From the NCBI GenBank assembly GCA_964514055.1, contig CAZEPB010000008.1, forward strand, positions 7,479 to 71,478: a DNA stretch of 64,000 nt. The letters are read 5' to 3'. The notes beneath the pieces are model-generated. The model saw only the letters and a list, made by a program, of their open reading frames with translations, was not told where the DNA came from and did no database searches. Positions 1-7,476 of the stretch are shown here, piece by piece; position 1 is the first letter of the stretch; each line of letters opens with the position of its first letter. The position numbers and the translations under genes are program-made. This DNA comes from SG8-32-3 sp964514055 (GTDB lineage: Archaea > Thermoproteota > Bathyarchaeia > Bathyarchaeales > Bathycorpusculaceae).

Positions 1-1187
1 TAGCAGAAATTGCGACTGCAGGATTAGAAGCGGGGGTCACTGCAACATCGCCACCAGGAAAAGCAAGGGGGGTCCCCCTTGAGGAGCCAGAGGCGGAATC
101 AGAGGAAGATGTTTTTCAATTAGACCTTGATGGGTCAGGATTTGACCTTAAAAAAGCGCTGCGTAGTGGCACAGACTTAGATGAAATAATGCGATTCATG
201 GTTATCGACAATTATATCAAGGAACGTTTTGGTAAAGACAAACCAATACCCCCCGAAATAAAGGCACTCCTTAGGCAAGCAAGGACTGGAAAAAAAGAAG
301 CTGGCGACCTTGACGCATTAATGGATAAAATGATGAAGTATGAAATGATTCAATCATTCATAGAAAGTAGGAAAGCGAGAAATCAGCCACAACAGCAGCC
401 GCAGCAGCCCGTCGTCGACATAGAAAAATCTGTCACAAATGCCATAAAAGAGGTCGGCGACAAAATGGCTGAGGCGCTGCGCACGCATAAGCTTGAAGAT
501 GAAAGAGACAGAGCCGAAGAACGCGCACGACAGGCACAGCAGAAAGCGGCAGAAGCTGAACAGAAGCTTAAAGACAAAGAACAGCAGGAAGCAGAAGAGA
601 AGAAGCTTGCGGCCAGAGTGCAGGCATCAGTTGAACCCTTAGAGAAAGAGCTTCGTGAGCGAATACAAGTGATTCAGGCTCGGCTGCAAAATGTGACGCC
701 GGAAGAGCGTAAAAAGTACATGCTTGACCTGAACGAATTGGTAACTGAAACTGTTGGGGAGGAACTTAAGGACCGCATTGTAACTTCGATTCAAAGCGCT
801 TTCAGCAAAGAAGAATCTCCCCCTATTACCACAACGGTTGATGGTAAACCGCAGATTGATTGGTTCAAGCTAGGTGAACGCGCGCTTAGGACCTTAGACA
901 ATTTCATTAATAAGTTGCCAACACAGCCACCACCCAAAAAAGAGGTCAAAAAACTACCGCAACTACAAACAGAGCCTGCAACAGAACCCCAGGCAGCGCC
1001 CAAGCCAGCAGCGCCCGCGCAGAAAGAGAAAGCACTAATAACTGAGAAGCCACAAGAAGAAGTACAACAAACAACAGCAGAGGAGAAAGCCCCACCTGCC
1101 AAAACAACAAAAAGAGCAACAAAACCCGCCCAGCCCGAGAAGAGTAGCCAGCAGTCTACAACAACTAATAGAGGCCAAAAAACCTAA
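1..1187 (+). CDS. Coiled-coil, Pro/Gln/Ala-rich protein, 5' partial
   Basis: The frame is open from the window edge (first full codon at 3), so the N-terminus is missing; 394 residues are visible. The internal ATG at 189 is not needed as a start. After an acidic segment and a Gln/Pro linker comes a long Glu/Ala/Arg-rich helix typical of a coiled coil, a mixed helical part, and a low-complexity Pro/Ala/Lys/Gln/Thr tail of about 75 residues. I recognise no family. The tail is in frame 3, while the next frame (+1) is open through the same stretch and leads straight into the following gene, so the two may be one protein split by a frameshift. A structural or scaffold role would fit the composition but is a guess. 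Confidence 0.75.
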   Translation, partial: AEIATAGLEAGVTATSPPGKARGVPLEEPEAESEEDVFQLDLDGSGFDLKKALRSGTDLDEIMRFMVIDNYIKERFGKDKPIPPEIKALLRQARTGKKEAGDLDALMDKMMKYEMIQSFIESRKARNQPQQQPQQPVVDIEKSVTNAIKEVGDKMAEALRTHKLEDERDRAEERARQAQQKAAEAEQKLKDKEQQEAEEKKLAARVQASVEPLEKELRERIQVIQARLQNVTPEERKKYMLDLNELVTETVGEELKDRIVTSIQSAFSKEESPPITTTVDGKPQIDWFKLGERALRTLDNFINKLPTQPPPKKEVKKLPQLQTEPATEPQAAPKPAAPAQKEKALITEKPQEEVQQTTAEEKAPPAKTTKRATKPAQPEKSSQQSTTTNRGQKT

Positions 1188-1245
1188 CGCCGTCATAGAC
1201 CGATTTATCACCTGGGCTCTCAGCAGTTACGTTAACAAAGAAAAC

Positions 1246-1536
1246 ATGGAAGACGCAATAAAAAACAACGTTGACATAATAGCCCTTAGCCTAAACCATT
1301 TTCATCTATCTAGTCCAGTTGTTGCTCCAGTTTTTAGGCTTGCACTACAAATGTTCTGGGAAGAGTTCATAGAACAATACCTAGCGGATGCCAAGAAAAT
1401 ATATGACATCTTAAGTAAAGATTCGGAAGTGAAAGAGATTCTTGATACGCCGCGGGGCAGAGATTATCTTAACCGCTGCGTCGAAGCCTCATACAACAGC
1501 CTCTATACATTTGCATGGGAAGGCTTCGGCACATGA
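1246..1536 (+). CDS. Small helical protein, possibly the C-terminal domain of the upstream gene
   Basis: From the ATG at 1246 this gives 96 residues, predicted mostly helical, with no recognised family. The same frame is open upstream from about 1039, and its last part before the ATG (about 1144-1245) reads like ordinary protein: a helix with SLQQLIEAKK followed by VIDRFITWAL. No ATG, GTG or TTG with a ribosome-binding site exists in that stretch. Either translation starts at 1246 without a clear ribosome-binding site, or the gene is joined to the preceding coiled-coil gene by a +1 frameshift, programmed or due to an error. It overlaps the next gene by ATGA. Confidence 0.6.
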   Translation: MEDAIKNNVDIIALSLNHFHLSSPVVAPVFRLALQMFWEEFIEQYLADAKKIYDILSKDSEVKEILDTPRGRDYLNRCVEASYNSLYTFAWEGFGT

Positions 1537-1832
1537 AAATCAAGGTTGGCCCCTTCACGCTTGGGCTATGCCTGTATGAAAAGTGCCCTTATTATACCGA
1601 ATGCAAGCACCCTAAAACAAACCGATTATGCAGTTTTGGGCAGCCATCTTGCCGATTGGGAAAGCTTGACTTGCTGCTGACAACCTACCTACTTGCTTTT
1701 GGTTTAGATTTGACCCATACGGCTAAAGTGTTTATATGTCTGATCCGTGGGCATATCCCTTACGAGATAGAAAACAAAAACAAAAATAAATCCAAAATAA
1801 CTGTATGTAAAAGGTGCGGCTGTAAACTTTGA
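1533..1832 (+). CDS. Cysteine-rich small protein
   Basis: 99 residues. The ATG at 1533 overlaps the TGA of the gene before it (ATGA), which fixes the start by translational coupling. The N-terminal half carries CLYEKCPYYTEC and further cysteines, and the C-terminus ends in CKRCGCKL, so metal binding is likely. No family is recognised. It overlaps the next gene by TTGA, so this is a tight plus-strand operon. Confidence 0.7.
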   Translation: MKIKVGPFTLGLCLYEKCPYYTECKHPKTNRLCSFGQPSCRLGKLDLLLTTYLLAFGLDLTHTAKVFICLIRGHIPYEIENKNKNKSKITVCKRCGCKL

Positions 1833-2023
1833 AGATAACAACGTCTTTAGACCTTGACAAACATACTGCAACTGTCATAATATCCACGGCAGAGAAACAT
1901 TACAAGATGATCTATAACCTTGATGAGGTTATAGAGAAGCTAGAGGGAATCGCAAATAATCCATTGTCGCAGAAAATGGCTGAACTTTTAGGCTTCAAGG
2001 TAGAAGTAGAAAAGATACGCTAA
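1829..2023 (+). CDS. Small hypothetical protein, TTG start
   Basis: 64 residues starting at TTG 1829, which overlaps the upstream TGA. The sequence alternates beta-like (SLDLDKHTATVIIST) and helical segments (DEVIEKLEGIANNP). It is the last gene of the plus-strand run and converges with the minus-strand operon at 2020. Function unknown. Confidence 0.6.
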   Translation: MKITTSLDLDKHTATVIISTAEKHYKMIYNLDEVIEKLEGIANNPLSQKMAELLGFKVEVEKIR

Positions 2024-2130
2024 ACTTCAAACATGCCGTTTTTCCATGCAACATAAACGTTCACAATCAATAGTCCTATTTGTATCGCTGCTGTAATAGC
2101 AAAAATCACTTTATCCTCGTCACTCGCCAT
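2020..2130 (-). CDS. 36-aa single-pass membrane protein
   Basis: ATG at 2130, stop TAG at 2020. The protein begins MASDEDKV and then has one hydrophobic helix of about 20 residues (IFAITAAIQIGLLIVNVYVA) and a short WKNGMFEV tail. A GGTGA ribosome-binding site lies 5 bases upstream and the start overlaps the end of the preceding membrane-protein gene. It is the last gene of the operon that contains the caspase-like protease. Its function is unknown; a small accessory membrane protein fits. Confidence 0.6.
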   Translation of the reverse strand: MASDEDKVIFAITAAIQIGLLIVNVYVAWKNGMFEV

Positions 2131-2455
2131 TGTTTTCACCTGATAATGTCTCTTGAGCTATGCGACTAGTTTCCAATGCATAAAACACTTTTCCTATCGC
2201 AGCACCCCCCATAATTACGGCTCCTGCAATCCAATGGTGAGGGTGAGGCGGCAGGTTAGGCATTGTGGTTCCCTTTAAAACACCATGCTTCCCCGGGTTT
2301 TTTCCCCAATGGGATATGACTTCGGGAAAGTCGGGGGCATCATCACAGAAAATTAATAGCCCAAGCTTGTACAGAACATCGAATGGGTCCGATGGTTCTT
2401 CCTCTAGCTTTTTCTTCATTCTAACCCAGCTCTCCACGCTGCTAGAGCAGTACAC
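2120..2455 (-). CDS. Membrane-anchored small protein
   Basis: Up to 111 residues from GTG 2455; the internal ATG that gives a protein starting MKKKLEEEPSD (2419) is an equally possible start. A charged N-terminal half is followed by a Pro/His-rich stretch and one transmembrane helix near residues 75-95 (IAGAVIMGGAAIGKVFY), then a polar tail. It lies between two other small membrane-protein genes in the minus-strand operon with the caspase-like protease. No family is recognised. Confidence 0.6.
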   Translation of the reverse strand: MYCSSSVESWVRMKKKLEEEPSDPFDVLYKLGLLIFCDDAPDFPEVISHWGKNPGKHGVLKGTTMPNLPPHPHHWIAGAVIMGGAAIGKVFYALETSRIAQETLSGENNGE

Positions 2456-2458
2456 ATT

Positions 2459-2611
2459 TTACTCTTGAGTTTCCTCTTGAGGTTTGGAGGCGTGAATAAT
2501 CCAGGCGGTTAACATGACTCCTGCCGCGGCAGCAACCGCAGCAGCAACGGCAGCGCCAGCAGCGAGCCAAGCGGTTCGCTCCCAACCTAAGCGGTTTATT
2601 CTTTCGGACAC
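2459..2611 (-). CDS. 50-aa Ala-rich single-pass membrane protein, GTG start
   Basis: GTG at 2611 follows an AGGAG-type ribosome-binding site at the right distance. The protein has a short charged N-terminus (SERINRLGWERTAW), an alanine-rich hydrophobic helix (about residues 15-38), and a short Glu/Gln tail. It sits 27 bases after the protease stop, in the same operon. Size and topology recall small holin-like or accessory membrane proteins, but no homology can be claimed. Confidence 0.6.
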   Translation of the reverse strand: MSERINRLGWERTAWLAAGAAVAAAVAAAAGVMLTAWIIHASKPQEETQE

Positions 2612-2637
2612 GTTACTCTCCTGAAAAACTATAAGCG

Positions 2638-3315
2638 TTACTGGTTAATAATTCCTACGACGTAATCACGGTTCTGTTTAGTCGCTACTAGGTAGTAATC
2701 AGCGTTAGGCCATATCGAAAGGTTTCTCTGATATAGGTTCATGTAGTACGTGCAGCGTTTTTGATAGGCAGCCAAAGCGGCATCCATCGCCTTTTTCACG
2801 GTTGTACCCGCCGTCAACGAGCCGATTAAGGACCTGTAAAATTCAAGTGTGTAGTCAAACCAGTCCTTCATGTAGTCATGCTCAGACTCTTGAAACGCAG
2901 CATACATGCTTACGGTGCTTCCAACATACGCCTTTGCGCCGTCATTAACCACGGCTGGACCAAGCTCCTGCGCGGTTTCACAAGCTGGCAACGCGACCAC
3001 AATACGGTCTTTCAACTGTGCTGCATTGTTGACTGTTTGCATGGTACAATTTGTTATGGTTAAGCCGTCTATTCCAAATAATACTTCTTCTCCGCAAGCG
3101 CCCGTTGGTGAACCGTGACCCGCGTATATTACCACTGTTGCGTCTGGATGTTGCGCTAGCGTTTCACTGAACACCAAACGAATGTTCTGTAGCCCCTTTA
3201 AGCGCACGATTTCCCAGCCGAAGCCTTTGAGAATCTTCTCAAGATCATCCATCATAGCGTAGGAGAGCTGCGTTGGTAAAAAAAGATAGGGGGAGGCGAT
3301 TATAGCCTTTGGCAT
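2638..3315 (-). CDS. Caspase-like (clan CD: CHAT/gingipain-type) protease
   Basis: 225 residues. The two hallmarks of the caspase-like fold are visible in order: a hydrophobic strand ending in the His motif VVIYAGHG (His67), and a second strand ending in the Cys motif VVALPACETA (Cys112), followed by a small-residue helix (LGPAVVNDGAKAYVG). This matches CHAT and C25/caspase-like peptidases, which cut peptide bonds with a Cys-His dyad. There is no signal peptide or membrane segment, so the enzyme is probably cytoplasmic. The ATG follows directly after the TAA of the beta-sandwich gene, and three small membrane-protein genes follow it. Possible roles are maturation of a particle protein or action on the host. 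Superfamily call is good; exact family and substrate are unknown. Confidence 0.75.
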   Translation of the reverse strand: MPKAIIASPYLFLPTQLSYAMMDDLEKILKGFGWEIVRLKGLQNIRLVFSETLAQHPDATVVIYAGHGSPTGACGEEVLFGIDGLTITNCTMQTVNNAAQLKDRIVVALPACETAQELGPAVVNDGAKAYVGSTVSMYAAFQESEHDYMKDWFDYTLEFYRSLIGSLTAGTTVKKAMDAALAAYQKRCTYYMNLYQRNLSIWPNADYYLVATKQNRDYVVGIINQ

Positions 3316-3561
3316 TTACAGCGCCGCCTTTTCCATGTTGGCGGTGACTTCAGTGCGCTCAAAGTCTACAGAAACCGATTTAGTCCAAGGTCTGTAATTT
3401 ACCATTCTAACTTTTATGACTTTCGATGAGCCTAACGGCTCGTCAAAAATCGCGGTTCCGTCTAGCCCCGTTGACAAGCCGACTCCGCCGACGTCAACTG
3501 ACACGTAGGGAATTACTGCTCCTGTTGAGGCATCTTTCACTGTGATAACTAATTTTGCCAT
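3316..3561 (-). CDS. Small beta-sandwich protein (PEGA / carboxypeptidase-regulatory-like)
   Basis: 81 residues from ATG 3561, placed 6 bases after a GGTGG ribosome-binding site; a GTG directly in front is an alternative. The pattern LVITVKDASTGAVIPYVSV followed by STGLDGTAIF is typical of carboxypeptidase-regulatory or PEGA-like beta-sandwich domains that sit on surface proteins. It is the first gene of the operon with the caspase-like protease, so it could be a partner, a pro-domain in trans, or a substrate. That link is inferred from position only. Confidence 0.65.
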   Translation of the reverse strand: MAKLVITVKDASTGAVIPYVSVDVGGVGLSTGLDGTAIFDEPLGSSKVIKVRMVNYRPWTKSVSVDFERTEVTANMEKAAL

Positions 3562-3639
3562 CACAAACCACCAAACATGAATATGTTAACCAATCTTTAG
3601 GTATTTAAAATTAAGCCTCTCTCACTTACAAGTATTTTT

Positions 3640-3695
3640 TACAACACAAACCTTTTAAGCTTTTTTCGCTACTACTTCTCATTGAGGTATATTCT
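3640..3695 (+). promoter_or_regulatory. Divergent intergenic region with TATA-like box
   Basis: Between the minus-strand operon and the next plus-strand gene there is an AT-rich stretch with AACCTTTTAAGC at about 3649-3660, some 40 bases before the ATG at 3696, and TGAGGTATATT just upstream of that ATG. It probably drives the plus-strand gene. The assignment rests on position and composition only. Confidence 0.35.
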
Positions 3696-4262
3696 ATGTT
3701 TGAAGCACTCGACGGTATTATGAAGCCTTGGGAAAATGCATTAAAATTACCTGCTGGCGTAACAGGGAAACAATGGGTTCCTGAAGCAATCGCATACGCT
3801 CTTGAAGTACCTTCTGATTTAATGTTCGACACGTTTGGAGCCAAACTTGCCAAAGGACTTGTAGGCTTTATTCTTTCGATTGCGCCGCAGTGGGTGATGC
3901 CTATGGTTGTGCCTGGCTGGTCCACTCGTGATACTGAAGATATGCAGGGTATAGCCAAACACCTGTTAGCTGAAGGCCTAGATCCTACACCTGACGAGAT
4001 GGTAAAGATCGCTAATGCCATAGCAAAAATCCGCCAAGGTATTAGCTTTGGCAGTTGGGACAGCATAGCTGACGCAGTTGGAATGAAATCTATAGCAACG
4101 ATACAGGCAGAGCTAAACAATGTAGGCACAGCAGTCGCTAACGCTGTTGGAATTCAAACCACTTATGGAAAAGGAGCAGGAAAGGAAACTACGCCCACCC
4201 CCACACCGGCAGCCGCGAAAATTACTCCAACGGTCACAATAGAAAGCCCAGGCTTCGGTTAA
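3696..4262 (+). CDS. Hypothetical protein of the first virion-like module
   Basis: 188 residues. A hydrophobic segment at about residues 47-70 (KLAKGLVGFILSIAPQWVMP) could be membrane-associated. The middle is helical, and the C-terminus is a Thr/Pro/Ala tail typical of extended linkers on surface or particle proteins. A GAGG lies shortly before the ATG. It opens the run of presumed structural genes. No family is recognised. Confidence 0.65.
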   Translation: MFEALDGIMKPWENALKLPAGVTGKQWVPEAIAYALEVPSDLMFDTFGAKLAKGLVGFILSIAPQWVMPMVVPGWSTRDTEDMQGIAKHLLAEGLDPTPDEMVKIANAIAKIRQGISFGSWDSIADAVGMKSIATIQAELNNVGTAVANAVGIQTTYGKGAGKETTPTPTPAAAKITPTVTIESPGFG

Positions 4263-4305
4263 AAACGTCGACTTCCCCTTTTTCGTGTTCTCGTTTTCTT
4301 AGTAA

Positions 4306-4518
4306 TCAGCTTAAAATTTTGTAGCCGCTTGCTATCATAAACTTGAATATGTCTTGTTTATGTTTAATCTTCTTTCTTTTCTTTACGAAATCCTGAAAGC
4401 TGTCCCAATAAGCTAATGTGTCCTTGTCAACGAGGAAAACAATTACAAACTTCTTCGGGTTGCTAGATGGCGGTCGCCCTCTTTCGCCTAACGGACTCAT
4501 TTTTATCCCATTTTTCAT
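4306..4518 (-). CDS. Small basic hypothetical protein
   Basis: 70 residues, rich in Lys/Arg, with GRPPSSNPKKF near the N-terminus and a helical, very basic second half (FVKKRKKIKHKQDIFKFM). It might bind nucleic acid. Its start abuts the promoter-like repeat at 4518-4552, so it is divergent from the next plus-strand gene. No clear ribosome-binding site is visible, so reality and start are uncertain. Confidence 0.5.
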   Translation of the reverse strand: MKNGIKMSPLGERGRPPSSNPKKFVIVFLVDKDTLAYWDSFQDFVKKRKKIKHKQDIFKFMIASGYKILS

Positions 4519-4552
4519 TTATGCGTAAACTGTTAATTTATCTGTTAGAAGC
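4518..4552 (+). promoter_or_regulatory. Promoter-like repeat, copy 1
   Basis: 35 bases beginning TTTATGCGTAAACTG and ending TTAGAAGC. A second copy with only two differences lies at 8669-8703. Both stand 65-66 bases before a start codon of a module, and both carry the core shared with the repeats at 21380 and 24284. It is probably the promoter of the 4584 gene. Confidence 0.6.
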
Positions 4553-4583
4553 TATTAAACTTGCTATCAAAGAAGGTATGCAA

Positions 4584-5288
4584 ATGTCAGAAGAAACCAT
4601 TCCCTCTTGGTTTACTGAAGCATCATGGGCTGGAAAAGTGCGATCACTGCCCTACAAAGGCTTATCTGAGGCGGAAATCTCGGTTTTCGAGAGAGACTTC
4701 AATGTAATGGTTGAAGCACTACGCAAACATGACCCTGAGATCGCCGCAAACTTCGCGGCTAAAATGGAATACTACAAGGTTGCAGCAGGAATTTTCAAGG
4801 CAATCGTTGATCTCCCGTTCGGAGGCATGGAAACTTCATCTGGCGAATTCGGCTTTACGGGGCCGCTTCTTCCCTCGTATCCCTTCCTTGCAGCGGATAA
4901 TTGGGTTCAAACAATTTCTGCGGGTTGGAACAACCTCTACGGCTCTAGCAGCTCAGGCATCGCCGGAAACTCCACTGTTGGCACGCGAAGAATGTACGTC
5001 TACCAATCTCTCCTAAGCTGCTTAGGAAACCCGAAAATGAGCGCGTATCTCCCCAACGTTAACGGTTACGCATATCCCGGCATAAACACGCTTTCGCAGG
5101 CTAAAGTTCCCAAGAAAGATACCTGGGTCAAAGAAATTCCCCTTCTGAAGACAATTTTGATTCATCCAACTGGCACGCACTATGTTAGAGCAGCCTTTGA
5201 GCAAGCAGGACAAGTTGAGCTAATCCCAATGGGCATAATGTTTGCTGAACATGACTACTTGAAGACCGAAGCCTACTGGTACACGTAA
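4584..5288 (+). CDS. Putative virion-module protein
   Basis: 234 residues from ATG 4584, chosen because GAAGG lies at the right distance and the promoter-like repeat ends only 32 bases upstream; an ATG at 4578 is too close to the ribosome-binding site. The N-terminal third is helical, the rest mixed with many aromatic and Gly/Ser residues (GWNNLYGSSSSGIAG). It is followed after 18 bases by a small beta-rich gene. Position, composition and its own promoter suggest an abundant particle protein, but no capsid family can be named. Confidence 0.65.
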   Translation: MSEETIPSWFTEASWAGKVRSLPYKGLSEAEISVFERDFNVMVEALRKHDPEIAANFAAKMEYYKVAAGIFKAIVDLPFGGMETSSGEFGFTGPLLPSYPFLAADNWVQTISAGWNNLYGSSSSGIAGNSTVGTRRMYVYQSLLSCLGNPKMSAYLPNVNGYAYPGINTLSQAKVPKKDTWVKEIPLLKTILIHPTGTHYVRAAFEQAGQVELIPMGIMFAEHDYLKTEAYWYT

Positions 5289-5306
5289 ACTAGGGAGGCT
5301 TGATAA

Positions 5307-5633
5307 ATGTCAACACGACAAGCTCAAGAACAAATAATCGCACAGTTCACCGATGGCAAGCTCCTAGTTGACTTCAGAGGCGTTCCGCAATCTAACTATG
5401 CTACAGGCGGCGTAACACACAGGTTCAATAGTCTTTCCCGAGTTTTAATGGTCCTAAGGCTGCAAACTGAAGGCACGCCTTATCACTTAGAAGCAGTCGA
5501 ATATGGCACAAGCAACGCCATAAAAATCAAGTTCTATGACATGAGCGCCATGTCCATTTCTGCCGCAACTGAACTAGCCAACGGCTCAACCATCACGCCA
5601 ATAACCATAGACGCTACCATTATCGGATACTAG
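5307..5633 (+). CDS. Small beta-rich protein of the virion-like module
   Basis: 108 residues, mostly beta-strand patterns (RVLMVLRLQTEG, AIKIKFYDMS, PITIDATIIGY). GGAGG stands 8 bases before the ATG. It is cotranscribed with the 234-aa protein before it, and a T-rich stretch follows. The size and fold type would suit a minor or decorating particle protein. No family is recognised. Confidence 0.65.
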   Translation: MSTRQAQEQIIAQFTDGKLLVDFRGVPQSNYATGGVTHRFNSLSRVLMVLRLQTEGTPYHLEAVEYGTSNAIKIKFYDMSAMSISAATELANGSTITPITIDATIIGY

Positions 5634-5697
5634 TCCAGCCATACCCCTCTTTTCTTTCCGCTTCCGCTAAAATCATAAAGGGAGACTTAAAAAACTC

Positions 5698-6720
5698 ATG
5701 GCGATTCCCACACTTGAAGACCTTACTTCGATTGCGTCACTTGAAGACTTGAAAGCATGGCTTGAAAGTTATAAAGTCACTGTGCCTCATATGGAGTGGG
5801 GGAATTTTGCTACACCTGATACACAAGTATATCGGGTAAGTTTTAAGACGGCTTTTCTGAAAGCGCCCAGCGTAATATGTGTAGGCTCAGCCCGAACAGG
5901 CACTCTTACAGCTCCCACGTACACTGCACCGAAAATAACGCTTCCCGCAGTTCCAAAGTTCGCGTCTATAACTCTTCCGTCGCTTCCAACGTTTGCGACT
6001 GTAACGCTGCCGACGCTTCCGACGTTTGGAACCATAAGCCTTCCAACTTACGAAATTCCGCGCGTCTCATCGCCCAACCTCGCCAACACGTTAGCTAACA
6101 CATTTAAGGATACAGCTAACTCGTTAATACCCGACTGGTTCACTTACTTGGGAATTCCGCTTACTTCGTTAAACTTAAAATCTGCTATGGTCGTCGTTTT
6201 CGGTATTATTGGCGGCTTGGTGGGTAACTCCATAGATAAGTTTTGGAACACCAATTTTCAGACGCAGCTCGACAACATACGCAACAAACTAAATGAAGCA
6301 ATGAGCACTATCAGAAACAACATTCAATCAACAATCAACTCTTTCAGCAGCAACTTAAACACTGGCATAGCTACGTTGAGAAACAACCTTCAATCAACTA
6401 TTAATGTGTACAGCAGCAACCTGAACACGGGATTAGCAACAATAAGAAACAACATTCAATCAACCATCGATGCGTACAGCAACAACGTAAACACGTTAAT
6501 AGCGAACTATAACACCAGTTTGCAGGCAAGCATCAACAGCGTAAACGCCCAGGTGCAAGACAGCATAAACAAATCTCTTAGTGCACTCTACACGATGCTA
6601 GGCATTCCCGCCGGGATGCTTGTAACCCCCGTGAGCTTAAACGATGTCACGAACACATATTTCGATATAGTAGGCGTTCCTAACGGTAAATTTTGGTGGT
6701 TTGCAATTGAAGAAGTCTAA
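5698..6720 (+). CDS. Fibre-like protein with beta repeats, hydrophobic segment and coiled coil
   Basis: 340 residues. After an N-terminal domain come several Thr/Pro/Leu repeats (units like ITLPSLPTFAT, about residues 70-120), then a hydrophobic segment near 165-185 (AMVVVFGIIGGLVGN). Next is an Asn/Ser-rich coiled coil with three consecutive 22-residue repeats (unit TIRNNIQSTINSFSSNLNTG, about residues 202-267), and a C-terminal globular part. Such architecture is common in trimeric fibres, spikes and tail-associated proteins. It stands among other beta-rich, repeat-containing genes. The role as attachment fibre is inference. Confidence 0.65.
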   Translation: MAIPTLEDLTSIASLEDLKAWLESYKVTVPHMEWGNFATPDTQVYRVSFKTAFLKAPSVICVGSARTGTLTAPTYTAPKITLPAVPKFASITLPSLPTFATVTLPTLPTFGTISLPTYEIPRVSSPNLANTLANTFKDTANSLIPDWFTYLGIPLTSLNLKSAMVVVFGIIGGLVGNSIDKFWNTNFQTQLDNIRNKLNEAMSTIRNNIQSTINSFSSNLNTGIATLRNNLQSTINVYSSNLNTGLATIRNNIQSTIDAYSNNVNTLIANYNTSLQASINSVNAQVQDSINKSLSALYTMLGIPAGMLVTPVSLNDVTNTYFDIVGVPNGKFWWFAIEEV

Positions 6721-6734
6721 AGGTGGTTTGCAAA

Positions 6735-7100
6735 TTGGGTGAAACTAACACAATTACAATTAAGCCCAAGGGAGAATCTACGAAAGGCAGAATCTATGCC
6801 GTGCGAATTAAGGACATTAAAAACCAGGGTGCAGGTGAATACTTTTCCTGGGATGAAGGCAAGTGGGGCGCAAATGGAACGCCAAAAGTCGAGGTTGGCA
6901 CAGGAAATATTTACGTAGCGTTTTGGGCTACAAACGAGGGGCTTGACGGCGATCTGAATTTGCAGCTTATCGACAATAGCACTGGAATAGCTGTGCAGAT
7001 CGTAACTGGTTATGCTGAACTAGGTGGCGGCGTAGGCCTTGAGTGGACAGGCGATATGCCAAAAGACGGAATCAACTTCACCCTTAAAGTAACGCCATAG
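6735..7100 (+). CDS. Beta-sandwich protein, paralogue A, TTG start
   Basis: 121 residues from TTG 6735, chosen because AGGTGG lies 8 bases before it; the GTG at 6723 lies inside that ribosome-binding site. The protein is a paralogue of the next gene: both share an IxAxRIxD start, a G-W segment, the motif IYVAFWATN / LYIAFWATN, a TG-x-AV stretch, and a C-terminal LKVTP / CKVTP. The fold is probably an all-beta domain found on surface or particle proteins. Function unknown. Confidence 0.65.
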   Translation: MGETNTITIKPKGESTKGRIYAVRIKDIKNQGAGEYFSWDEGKWGANGTPKVEVGTGNIYVAFWATNEGLDGDLNLQLIDNSTGIAVQIVTGYAELGGGVGLEWTGDMPKDGINFTLKVTP

Positions 7101-7112
7101 AAGGAGTTAAAC

Positions 7113-7475
7113 ATGGCACAAGGACAAATTAACGCAATCCGGGTTCAAGACCTTAGCACTGGCAAGTGGTATAACTACGATAATAAAGGCTGGGATACAG
7201 AGCCTGAGATAACGCCAGGCAAAGAAAAACTTTACATAGCGTTTTGGGCCACAAACTACTCATCTAGAGGTACATTAGCCCTATCCATCATTAATAACGA
7301 GACAGGCGAGACGGTTGCAGCAAGAATTTGTCCGACTGTGGACCCGTGGGGCGGCGACATAAACAAGGGTGTCGGTATTGAATCCACGACACACGCACAA
7401 GGAGAATATAAAGGCAAAAAAGGTTTAGACATGCCCGGCCACAAATTAACTCTAATATGTAAGGTGACGCCTTAA
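7113..7475 (+). CDS. Beta-sandwich protein, paralogue B
   Basis: 120 residues with an AAGGAG ribosome-binding site before the ATG. It is clearly related to the gene before it (YIAFWATN core, GVGIE versus GVGLE, KVTP end), so the pair arose by tandem duplication. The next gene begins one base after its stop, giving a tight operon. Likely an extracellular or particle beta domain; no known family can be named with confidence. Confidence 0.65.
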   Translation: MAQGQINAIRVQDLSTGKWYNYDNKGWDTEPEITPGKEKLYIAFWATNYSSRGTLALSIINNETGETVAARICPTVDPWGGDINKGVGIESTTHAQGEYKGKKGLDMPGHKLTLICKVTP

Positions 7476-7476
7476 C

